The notes beneath the pieces were generated by a model. It did not search any database and was not told where the DNA came from. It saw only the letters and a program-made list of their open reading frames with translations. DNA of 34,138 nt from contig WELA01008278.1 of the NCBI GenBank assembly GCA_009602735.1, positions 101,138 through 135,275 on the forward strand, written 5' to 3'. This DNA is from Mesotaenium endlicherianum. Its lineage: Eukaryota > Streptophyta > Zygnematophyceae > Zygnematales > Mesotaeniaceae. A program made the position numbers and the translations under genes. Below, one piece after another: positions 1 to 8,378 of the stretch (its first letter is position 1; every line of letters begins with the position of its first letter).

Positions 1-35
1 AAGAAGAGGTAGGAGGGGGTTGGGGGGGGGGGCAC

Positions 36-572
36 CTGGAAGTAGACAAAGGCAAAGGGGTTGCGCATGGAGCGGCGCCACGGCTTGTTGTACACGCGGC
101 ACTCCAGGATGGGCCCGCAGTCCGCAAACGCCGCCTGCAGCGCCTCCTCGCTCAGCCTCACCGACACGCCGCGCACGTGCAGCGCCCACGCCGTGCTGCC
201 GTCGGGCCACCGCAGCTCGCCCGTGGCCTCGCGCTCGCGGTGCTGCTGCTGCTGCCCCCCCGCCCACCTCTCGCCTGCCCCCACCGCCGTCGTCGCGCCG
301 CCAGCGCCCTGCATCTCGTCCTCGCTCTCGTTCATCTCTGCCAGCAGATCCAGGGCTCCCCGCTCGCGGCGGGGCCCCTCCTGCGACGAGCCCGCCCCCT
401 CCGCCTCCTCGCCCTCCACATCCTCCTCTGCTGCCGCCGCGCCTGCTGCGGCGGCCTCCTGCCCGCCGGCCGAGGCGGAGGCAGACCGGTACTCAGCCAA
501 GATGGAGGGCCAGAAGGTGCCGCCCACCTCCCGCAGCATGCGCCTCAGCGACGGCACCTCGCCCCCGCTCTC
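36..572 (-). CDS. RRM-domain RNA-binding protein, internal exon (partial gene)
   Basis: Seen: the minus strand is open from about 578 to the window edge. An RRM fold is readable near the end of the exon: an RNP2-like strand ALHVRGV, helix SEEALQAAFADCG, strand PILECRVYNK, and RNP1-like NPFAFVYF. The exon ends in CAG at 36, followed by GTGCC as a splice donor at 35-34. It opens either at an acceptor (TGCAG, 573) or at the ATG at 578; an in-frame TAG sits at 588-590. The 179 codons are in phase at both ends. N-terminal to the RRM is an Ala/Glu-rich low-complexity linker. Base composition is far richer in GC than the host genes at 13.8-20 kb. Family knowledge: RRMs bind single-stranded RNA. Which RRM protein this is cannot be said; the rest of the gene lies to the left and perhaps at 1416-1674. 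Confidence 0.6.
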
Positions 573-734
573 CTGCATGTAGCTGCACTAGTCACCCGCA
601 AGCATGCCCACACACACAGCACACTCTCATCACATGCCCGCTACCAAGTCCACGAGCTCACCCGCTCGCCAGATGCAAGCGACGCGCACCCAGCAACACC
701 CCCTTCCTCCCTCTTGGCCTCTCCCTCTTGCTCT

Positions 735-822
735 CTGCCTCTACCTCTGCCTCTGCCTCTGCCTCTGCCTCTGACTCCGACTCCGACTCTGACTCTGACT
801 CTGCCTCTGCCTCGGCCTCTGA
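735..822. repeat. Hexanucleotide microsatellite (CTCTGC / CTCTGA / CTCCGA type)
   Basis: About 14 copies of a degenerate CTCTGC-like hexamer, with an inner block of CTGACT/CCGACT units. It lies in the non-coding stretch upstream of the RRM exon (573-1415) and gives long spurious Ser/Ala/Asp or Glu/Arg frames on both strands. Apart from this repeat and a C-rich run near 1329-1343, I see nothing else in 573-1415. Confidence 0.85.
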
Positions 823-1415
823 TCCAGGCCTGCACACATCTTCAGTTGTCAAATAGGCACTGGCATGCTGCCCATACCTCTTCACAAGCTGCCCCTGGTA
901 GAGTCAGCAGACTCTCCCTCAGGCCCAAGGTTAGGGCTCTCTAAGCATGCAGGTGGGTGTTATCGAGACCTAGGGTGCAAGGTTCAGGGTTTTGATCCCA
1001 CCAGCGGTACCCCATACACGTGGCAAACTCAAGAGCCCCTCTGACAATACGTCACAAGCGTGTCAGTCCTTTTAGACCCGAGTACAGAAGACCACTCACG
1101 GATCTGTAAACTCCTGAACCCTGTGACGTGGAAGGCGATATTCTTCTGCTCTTCTGCTCCTATCAGACGAGAGCATCCTTCCCCACATATAAATATTCTC
1201 CATTCACAACTTAAGTCATGCATACTGATCTTCCCTTGCAGCAAAGTCACCCCACATATTCCACATCTCTTTTTTAAACCCAAACTTATTGCACCGGCCC
1301 CTTGGATCTCTAAACCCCCCACCCATCCATCCCCCCCCCCCCTTTCCAACCCACTTCACTAAGAGCAGCAAGAGCTGGCGGGGGAAAGAAAGGTATGCAA
1401 GGGGCAGGCTGGCAC

Positions 1416-1674
1416 CTCTCAATGAAGCGCCTCCCTGCTGCCTCGCGCTCTTCGGTGGACATGGCCTTCTTGTCGGTTGCACTGAGCCCCATTGAGCATT
1501 GTGAGAATTTATCCTGAACAAGCGAGACTGCATCCTCGTCAACCATGGCCTCAGCTTCCTGATCTCCCCCATTGATGCCACGCTCTTGGCCGTCGAGGCC
1601 TAGCTGAGATGACGAAGTCGATAGCCCGCGGAGCTGCTGTCGAGGACAAGCCCTCGCGGATCCAGAAAAGGCTC
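1416..1674 (-). CDS. Candidate internal exon of unrecognised protein
   Basis: Seen: the minus strand is open, with a plausible acceptor (GCAACAG before 1674) and a weaker donor (GAGAG then GTGCCA after 1416). The predicted peptide starts GAFSGSARACPRQQLRGLST, looks like an organelle-targeting or linker segment, and continues into a charged helix containing SATDKKAMSTEEREAAGRRF. The amino acid mix and moderate GC resemble real coding sequence more than the surrounding DNA. I do not recognise the family. It could be an upstream exon of the RRM gene or part of a separate gene; no neighbouring exon joins it convincingly. Confidence 0.35.
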
Positions 1675-2722
1675 CTGTTGCACCCAGGTTGGCCACAAGA
1701 TGGTGAGAATAGGCGATAAAAACCAAAAGGACCAGAGCATCAGCTAAATGTTTGCTCAATAACTTTATAGATATCATGCAATCATTACTTCTACCGAAGC
1801 ATCTGATAGACATCTTCCAAATTCTCAGGCGACCTTGATGCTACCATATCGTACATGCAACCTTGCTGAGATAAACGACAGACGAAATTTGAGAACAATA
1901 GTAGCCTGCTCACCTTGTGTTGCTTGGTGCACTAACTGGCGAGCTCCGGCATGTTTTAACGGTCTTTCGACTCTAGCAGCTGGATTGACGCTTGCAATCT
2001 TCCATACGGAATGTAAAGCGGTCAAGTACCGCCTCGCCATGATACTCAAGCAGAATTCGTCACTAATAAGTCAAATCAATGCAGGTCCAGCTTATTCATC
2101 CGACTAACGGGCACGCCGTGCAGCATCCTTGAAATACCATCGTAAGAATTATGAGTGCTCTATAAGAACGTAATCTTGAGCGCTGGTTGCAGACTGGAGC
2201 TGCTCGCGCCTTGCACTACAATTGCAGCACGGCGAAAAAGCCGCAGTAGTAAGGCCCAGTACAGTGGCCACAGCAATATCATTCAAAAACGCCGACAAAG
2301 CTTCAGTAAATTACTACGAAACGAAAATAGAATGAAAAGAACCTTCTCTGACCGACACTCTCATGCCGCAACCAATTTGGGGGAATGCGACACAGTGCGA
2401 CTCAAATTAATGAGACTCGTTGAGGGCGGTCTATCTGGCTTCATGGCCGTTCGATTCAGATTGCCTTAGTCTCTTTTGGCCGTCAATGCTACCATCTTAC
2501 GCTATATCTAAACGTCATACTAAAGAACCGCTTAGATTAAGGCCTGGTTTAGAGTGGGCACTCGCAACCAAGTTCTATCGCTCATCGTGCTCTTCCGGTT
2601 TGGGCGCTATTCTGAAACTCAATAGTAAAAAAACTTGTTCAAACAAAAAATAACCAGTATTGAACTCTTGGTTTACAGTGACCACAGTCCCTACTATTCC
2701 ATCGATCGTCAAATTCCCCTAC
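1675..2722. other. No gene seen
   Basis: Frames here are short, start at arbitrary codons and show no recognisable motif. Base composition is mixed and no repeat structure was found by eye. Confidence 0.5.
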
Positions 2723-2880
2723 CAGCGTTGCAATTTGCATCTCCCTTTTAGCGGGCGGATAGGTCACATCCAAGAAATATCGGTAGAAGAGGTTTGACGA
2801 GTCCATTTTGACGTGTACGCCAGAGTACTTGGCACGACCGATGAGTCCGGAATAGAAAGTGAGCAGGTCCTCGTCGATTC
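2723..2880 (-). pseudogene. Candidate isolated exon or gene fragment
   Basis: Seen: a good acceptor (TGCGTTTCAG) precedes 2880 and a donor-like GTAGGGG follows 2723. The 158 bases encode about 52 codons with protein-like composition, including FYSGLIGRAKYSGVHVKMDS and then LFYRYFLDVTYPPAKREMQ. If not spliced, the frame runs on to a TGA near 2642. Family unknown; the aromatic-rich RYFLDVTYPP stretch suggests a folded domain. No partner exon was found nearby, so a relic, a captured fragment or chance are all possible. Confidence 0.25.
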
Positions 2881-2883
2881 CTG

Positions 2884-2917
2884 AAACGCAAATGGCCTCT
2901 TGAGGTCATTTGCGTTT
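2884..2917. repeat. 34-bp near-perfect hairpin
   Basis: AAACGCAAATG pairs with CATTTGCGTTT and CCTC pairs with GAGG. One opposed G/T position and a 2-base loop are the only unpaired bases. It sits directly beside the acceptor of the candidate exon at 2880. It is not part of the inverted-repeat element that starts at 3037. Confidence 0.85.
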
Positions 2918-3036
2918 TGACCTATTGAGTTGAGTTTTCGTCATATTTCTTTTGTAAACGTGAAATAGTTCAAAAGAAAGCAGGCCGCGTAAGTGCACTG
3001 TAAACCACGAAACGTGACCATGTTTCGAATTAAAAA

Positions 3037-3273
3037 GGGAGAATTATAAAACCATCCCTCCCAACTTTCATAATTACAAAATCTACCCCTATTTTCAAAC
3101 TAATTACAAAACTACCCCTCGCGCATGTAAATGGCGTCCACGTAGGCCTTACACGAACAAATGACGTGCCACACACATTCGCACGAAACCCCACCTGACA
3201 CTCCCTTTCTCTTTCATTTGCAACTGGTTTCCAAAATCTGCCATAACCACACTTTAACTTACCCACCATCACG
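3037..3273 (+). repeat. Left TIR of the Mutator-like element
   Basis: About 237 bases, the reverse complement of 4088-4326. Homology fades after the ATCACG near 3268-3273. Preceded by AATTAAAAA, one copy of the 9-bp target duplication. Confidence 0.88.
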
Positions 3274-4087
3274 TCCACACTGCCCACAGACTCCAAATTT
3301 TGGGCGCACTCTCTTCTCGCTACCTCGCTCTCTGCCTTAATTAAACTCTTTTAAGTGCGCAAAACCTCTTCGCCGCGCCTCCAATTTCAACACGATTCGT
3401 TATCTCCATAGTTGAGTCCTAACAGCGGCGGGTTAGGCAAGCCTGCACTAGTGCTCGGGGTACGAGTTTAGGTACTAGAATAATTCCATTTAATGTCGAA
3501 ATTGTTTCTCAATTATTCTTCAAGTCGGGTAATCCTCCATCATACCTGAAGTGCGTTGCAAGGTAGATCACAAAAAGCAAGCGAAGGTCTCGGAGGCAAC
3601 TTCGTAAGAGTAAGCGTCAGTGTACTATATATTTGTATCTTGCTTAGTGAGGTTGCAGAGACTATCTTCCCGTTATTGCATAATGTGTTGTCTTAATGAA
3701 ATGTTTGGCATGCTCGACTTATGCGTCGGCCCTTGCTAGGAAGTATTTCAAGCTGAAAAGCCGCAGCAGCAGGCAAAGCAATGGCTGTTGTTGTACCAAT
3801 ACCAGCAGCAGGCCGTAGCCGCAGCAGCTTCAGCTAGCCCCGTTATGTCCAATTGTTTTAACAAAGCTAGGGCTGGTCCAGGGCATTCACATTAGGAGGA
3901 GGTGGGCTGATGGTCAGCTTGCCTGGCGTGATTCTGTTGGATATGCATTTTCTTCTTCCTTGATGCTACTCGTTGTTGTTCTCCTTCTCGTGCATTTATG
4001 TGTAAATTTTCATCCTCCAGCCCAAGGAGTAGGTGAAAAAAATAAACAGGAACCAATTTTTTTTGACGTCGTTGGGCACTTTGTTTC

Positions 4088-4326
4088 GTGATAATGGGTC
4101 AGTTAAAAGTGTGGTTATGGCAGATTTTGAAAACCAGTTGCAAATGAAAGAGAAAATGGGAGTGTCAGGTGGGATTTCGTGCGTATTTGTGAGGCACATC
4201 ATTAGTTCGTGTAAGGCCTACGTGGACGCCATTTACATGCGCGAGGGGTAGTTTCGTAATTAGTTTGAAAACAGGGGTAGAATTTGTAATTATGAAAGTT
4301 GGGAGGGGTAGTTTTGTAATTCTCCC
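4088..4326 (-). repeat. Right TIR of the Mutator-like element
   Basis: Mirror of the left repeat; ends in ...TTCTCCC and is followed at 4327-4335 by AATTAAAAA, the second copy of the 9-bp target duplication. Confidence 0.88.
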
Positions 4327-4335
4327 AATTAAAAA

Positions 4336-5020
4336 GTCGCGATGTACCGTCGAATACACGCGGGTACAATCGAGTAGAATAGAATCGCTTAGTTTTGGCC
4401 ACTCCTTAAACCAACCCTAATAGATGTATCAATCTAGTCATTTGTCTTCTAAATTCTTGTCGCGACTGGTAGTTTTCAGGCTACCGATTGCGTGGGGCTA
4501 AAACTTTTGAAGCAGGTCGACAACGCGCGTGACTTGAGGCGCGCGCTCAATCGTTGTACGAATCTCTTGGACGACTTAACTACAATTTGAGGTCATTCAA
4601 GGCTTCGTCTAATAAGTGCGCAATGATTGTAAGAAGTTTCAGAAGTTTGTTGCAAGATGCTAGATTGTTCCAACTAAGATGTCTTCAGCTCTCTCTTCAC
4701 ACATGAATATCGGTGCCATAAAGCTACACCTTGAATGTGCAAGTCACAAAATGGTCCAAATAGGAACACATTCCAACTCGATTGAGTGGACCTACTGTAG
4801 GTTTTCCATTTTTGAATCCCACACTAGAGAGCATTCTAGACATTCTTTTTATAGATTGTCACAGTTTCAGCCAGCCGATATGGGAATTTTTTGTGAAATT
4901 GATCAAAATTTCTCAGATCGCCGACGACCTTTCTAATTTTTAGAAGCCGTCGACAAGCTCTGGCCACCGGGTTTGTAGAACTTACCTTTGTTTGTTGACT
5001 GTCCGTTCAACGCGCTAAAA
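4336..5020. other. No gene seen; flank of element 1
   Basis: No convincing frame, repeat or RNA gene. The last five bases before the LTR (GTTGC, 5021-5025) are the left target-site duplication of element 1. The same sequence context resumes at 12700, so 4336-5020 and 12705 onward were once contiguous. Confidence 0.55.
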
Positions 5021-5025
5021 GTTGC

Positions 5026-5527
5026 TGTAGTGAATTGAGTTATTATATATTAATTTGCATATATTTTAATGTTTTCAAATATATTTGGAGTAGTATTGTG
5101 TGGAGTCAAGTGTGAATAGTTACTCTAGTAACTTGGTTCATGTCCTTTGAACCTTCTAAGGCATATTCGAAGTTAGAGGAAAGACCTAGAAGAACTCCAT
5201 GTGGCAAAAGTCAAATGTGCCATTTTTAGGTCAAAAGGAGATGTGTACATTATTCTAAAAAAAGGTGGCAAGTTTTGGGATGTGTTGGGTGCCAACACAT
5301 CAACATACGCTTTTCTAGAAATTACTTATGTAGCAAGTATATAAACAAGAGCTAGAACATAAAAAGACATTCCAGAATCACTCTTGTACTTGCCAAAATT
5401 CACAAATATATTAACTTTCAAGAAGCCATCTCTCTTTCAAGAAGCTACCACTTGTGTTCAAAGATCCTTGTCTTTAATAGATAAAGTTTATATTTTACTA
5501 AGTACTTCATCTATCTGTTTCACTACA
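5026..5527 (+). repeat. 5' LTR of element 1
   Basis: 502 bases, TG...CA ends. It carries a TATA-like GTATATAAAC near 5337. A short palindrome TGTGTTGG-GTG-CCAACACA lies at 5281-5299 and is kept in all three LTR copies. TTCTAGAA (5313-5320) and TTCCAGAA (5370-5377) resemble heat-shock-factor half-site pairs. Transcription of the element should start downstream of the TATA motif. Confidence 0.92.
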
Positions 5528-5528
5528 G

Positions 5529-5540
5529 TGGTATCGGAGC
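5529..5540 (+). promoter_or_regulatory. Primer-binding site of element 1
   Basis: TGGTATCGGAGC begins two bases after the 5' LTR. It matches the initiator-Met tRNA primer site common in plant LTR elements, with G instead of the more usual A at position 8. The same 12-mer follows the nested LTR at 6530-6541. Confidence 0.8.
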
Positions 5541-5564
5541 TAGGCACTTTGGTAGCACAAGAAG

Positions 5565-6024
5565 ATGGCCGATCCTCAAGACCAACAGCAAGCTTTTGAA
5601 GGAAGCCCTTCCTCTCCAAGACACCCTCCTCCAGCGCCGATGGGAGAGCCCACTCAAGAAAATCTGCAACATCAAGAAGCAACACAAGTAGGAGCACACC
5701 CTCCTCCAGCGTCAATGGGAGAGCCTACTCAAGGAATTCTGCAACAACAAGAAGCACCACAAGGAGGAGCACCGTCAAATCTCGTGGCAGCCGCTATAGC
5801 AAAGTTGACCCCACCACAAGGAGTTCCCGCAAATGAGTGGGCAGCCTTCCTAATGACCGTCCACAACCAAGTGGGCTTGGCCACCTATGAAGCAACCGTG
5901 CAAGCGTCAAGAGAAGCTATGGCTGCCATGGTTGCCCCTATCGCAAGCAATGCTCAAAATCTAGCCCCGGCTCAAGCGCCTCCACAAGAGCCAACGAGAG
6001 CAAGGAAACTCATCAAGCCCGGCA
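5565..6024 (+). pseudogene. gag: gag, 5' part, element 1 (outer copy)
   Basis: Starts at the ATG in GAAGATGGCC 25 bases after the primer-binding site. The peptide opens MADPQDQQQAFEGSP, followed by two copies of a ~25-residue Pro/Gln-rich unit with core HPPPAPMGEPTQ. It continues through NEWAAFLMTVHNQVG to KLIKPG, where the N at 6025 and the nested LTR cut it. The rest of the gene resumes at 7020. Family knowledge: Gag forms the intracellular particle that packages element RNA. Confidence 0.85.
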
Positions 6025-6025
6025 N

Positions 6026-6528
6026 TGTAGTGATTTGAGTTATTATAAATTAGTTTGCATATATTTTAATGTTTTCAAATATATTTGGAGTAGTATTGTG
6101 TGGAGTCAAGTGTGAATAGGTACTCTAGTAACTTGGTTCATGTCCTTTGAACCTTCCAAGGCATTTTCGAAGTTAGAGGAAAGACCTAGAAGAACTCCAT
6201 GTGGCAAAAGTCAGATGTGCCATTTTTAGGTCAAAAGGACATGTGTACATTATTCTAGAAAGAGGTGGCAAGTTTTGGGATGTGTTGGGTGCCAACACAT
6301 CAACATACACCTTCCTAGAAACTACTTATGTAGCAAGTATATAAACAAGGGCTAGAACATAGAAAGACATTCCAGAATCACTCTTGTACTTGCCAAAATT
6401 CAGAAATATATTAACTTTCAAGAAGCCATCTCTCTTTCAAGAAGCTACCACTTGTGTTCAAAGATCCTTGTCTTGAATAGATAAAGTATTCTGTTTTACT
6501 AAGTACTTTATCTATCTGTTTCACTACA
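6026..6528 (+). repeat. LTR of the nested copy
   Basis: About 503 bases, very similar to both outer LTRs and closer to the 3' one. Roughly 14 differences by eye including one single-base indel near 6487. Starts directly after the N at 6025. Confidence 0.9.
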
Positions 6529-6565
6529 GTGGTATCGGAGCTAGGCACTTTGGTAGCACAAGAAG

Positions 6566-6994
6566 ATGGCCGATCCTCAAGACCAACAGCAAGCTTTCGA
6601 AGGAAGCCCTTCCTCTCCAAGACACCCTCCTCCAGCGCCGATGGGAGAGCCCACTCAAGAAAATCTGCAACAACAAGAAGCACCACAAGGAGGAGCACAC
6701 CCTCCTCCAGCGTCGATGGGAGAGCCTACTCAAGGAAATCTGCAACAACAAGAAGCACCACAAGGAGGAGCACCGTCAAATCCCGTGGCAGCCGCTATAG
6801 CAAAGTTGACCCCACCACAAGGAGTTCCCGCAAATGAGTGGGCAGCCTTCCTAATGACCGTCCACAACCAAGTGGGCTTGGCCACCTATGAAGCAACCGT
6901 GCAAGCGTCAAGAGAAGCTATGGCTGCCATGGTTGCCCCTATTGCGAGCAATGCTCAAAATCCAGCCCCGGCTCAAGCGCCTCCACAAGAGCCA
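6566..6994 (+). pseudogene. gag: gag 5' fragment of the nested copy
   Basis: Near-identical to 5565-5993. It contains the same duplicated 75-base unit (6623-6697 and 6698-6772) coding for a Pro/Gln-rich repeat. It terminates at a TAG created where gag sequence meets the LTR tail (6995-6997). Confidence 0.85.
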
Positions 6995-7019
6995 TAGTTT
7001 ATCTACCTGTTTCACTACA

Positions 7020-7842
7020 CCGGCAAACCCGACACTTTCAACCCCGGGAAAGGTGCCAACTCGAATTTATGGCTCTACCAAGTGGAGACGTACCTCGCAT
7101 TCCTTGAAGTACCCGAGGAGGACTACGTTCCCTTTGCCGTTACCTTAGAGGAGCAGCAACATCATGGTGGCGTAACTATCAAGCGGCTATATATCAAGCT
7201 ATGGCGCACCCCATGCTCGGCCAAGAGCCCCCACCATCATATGCAAGATGGGCAGATTTTCGTGAGGCCCTCAAGAAGCAATTCATGCCCATCAATGCGG
7301 AGAAGATTGCCCGAGGAAAGCTCCACCATCTCAAGCAAACGACGTCCGTTCAAGAGTATACATCCAGATTTCACGCCCTCACTCTTGAGATCCCCAACAT
7401 GTCTCTCGAGGAGAAGATTGACCGTTACATCTTTGGCCTCAAACCCAAGGTGGGAAAGGAAGTGGAATTACGCGGCTTGAGGGACTTCTCAAAGATCATT
7501 GAAGTGGCCCAAAAGGTGGATACCTTGGATTTCAAGCACTCCGTGCCTTCATCTTCACGGGTACCGACGACGCGGGTGTACGCAGCTCCTTCCACATCCG
7601 AATCTGGACCCACACCCATGGAAATCGGAGTTATTAAAAGGGACCCCGCGGCTGCCCGGAAGAGTGGAAGACCCTCCAATGACACTTATGATGCAAGAAA
7701 CCAGCAAGGAGTGAAAGCAAGACTCTCCCCGGCTGAAAAAGAAGCTCTCATGACGGCTGGACTATGCTTCTATTGCAAGGAAAAGGGCCATCGTGCACTT
7801 TCATGCCCCAAAAAGTTGTCAAAAAACGGACAGCGCCGGTAG
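7020..7842 (+). pseudogene. gag: gag, 3' part, element 1 (outer copy), with frameshift
   Basis: Resumes gag at PDTFNPGKG. A frame change near 7142, consistent with one lost base, separates this from the downstream frame (7201-7842). That frame holds the Retrotrans_gag core (WADFREALKKQFMP, VQEYTSRFHAL) and a CCHC zinc knuckle, CFYCKEKGHRALSC, spaced CX2CX4HX4C. The stop TAG is at 7840-7842. With the nested insertion this is the second independent lesion in gag, so the copy cannot make normal Gag. Confidence 0.85.
7821..7827 (+). promoter_or_regulatory. -1 ribosomal frameshift slippery site, gag to protease
   Basis: The heptamer A AAA AAC lies in the gag frame (codons TCA AAA AAC), 12 bases before the gag stop codon. 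Slipping by -1 enters exactly the frame that codes for protease. This is the canonical X XXY YYZ form. A downstream stimulatory fold was not evaluated. Confidence 0.75.
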
Positions 7843-8378
7843 GCCAGGAGCCTACCACCCCAAGACCCACTTCACGAGAAGGCAACACGCCAAGTGAGGT
7901 GGAGACCCCCGTTGAAGACGACGTTCCAGCCCCAATGAGTTTGAGAGGTTACCTTGGAGGAGAGAAGGTCCACATCTTGGTGGATAGCGGAGCTCAAGGC
8001 AACTTCATTGCTGCAGATTTTGCCACCAAGCACGGTATTACTGTGCAAACTCTTGACCACAACGAGGAGATTATGATGCCCGATGGATTCTCCTATACTA
8101 CCCCTTCCAACAAGACGTACCCCTTGGCACTCTCTATCAAGTCCTTCAAGGATAGAGTAGTGTTCTCCCCCATGCAATTGGGCAAGTACGACGTCATCCT
8201 AGGGACGCCTTGGTTGACCGAGCACAACCCCCAAGTTGATTGGAGGACCGGTACTATCAAGATCAAGAATGACATCACTTCAAGAATCTGTATTTTGCGC
8301 GCAATCCAGAATATCCAGACCCAAGACATCCAGAAGCCGACACACGAGATACTAATGTCCGCCCTCCAACTCAAGTGA
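7822..8378 (+). pseudogene. pol: Aspartic protease, element 1
   Basis: Frame entered by -1 shift from gag. The active-site triad context is VDSGAQGNF (Asp at 7983-7985), followed by the ILGTPWL flap/terminal motif typical of Ty3 proteases. Family knowledge: it cleaves the Gag and Gag-Pol precursors inside the particle. The frame stops at TGA 8376-8378, but protease-to-RT linker-like sequence ([12 protein letters not shown]) continues in the same frame after it. The stop therefore looks like a mutation, followed by a further frame change before the RT frame. Confidence 0.8.

Larger units (their letters stand above)
3037..4326. mobile_element. Non-autonomous Mutator-like element (TIR-MULE)
   Basis: Seen: two long terminal inverted repeats, 3037-3273 and 4088-4326, match base for base over most of their length. 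The outer ends are GGGAGAATTA. The identical 9 bases AATTAAAAA flank both sides (3028-3036 and 4327-4335). Family knowledge: a 9-bp target duplication and TIRs of a few hundred bases are typical of Mutator-superfamily elements. No transposase frame exists in the ~0.8-kb interior, so it would need a transposase supplied in trans. Short frames inside the TIRs are not genes. The TIRs differ by a modest number of substitutions and small indels, so insertion is not very recent. Confidence 0.88.
6026..7019 (+). mobile_element. Nested, internally deleted copy of the element 1 family
   Basis: Consists of a full LTR (6026-6528), a primer-binding site, the first ~430 bases of gag, and then a 25-base piece (6995-7019) matching the last bases of the LTR with about two changes. 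The six bases CCGGCA lie on both sides (6019-6024 and 7020-7025), and gag of the outer copy continues in the same codon after the second one. This is what remains if a complete copy inserted into gag and later lost everything from mid-gag to near the end of its 3' LTR. The outer element uses a 5-bp duplication, so the 6-bp repeat here, beside an N, leaves one base of doubt. Confidence 0.8.

Noticed and set aside
641..885. Minus-strand Arg/Gly or Glu/Ser repeat proteins
   Set aside because: Pure translation of the CTCTGC-type microsatellite.
20..944. Several plus-strand frames of 170-280 codons rich in Pro, Arg and Ser
   Set aside because: They are shadows of the GC-rich minus-strand RRM exon and the hexanucleotide repeat; the RRM motifs are only on the minus strand.
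4033..4251. Plus-strand 72-codon frame and its mirror at 3030-3296
   Set aside because: Both lie mostly within the terminal inverted repeats of the Mutator-like element and have no protein motif.
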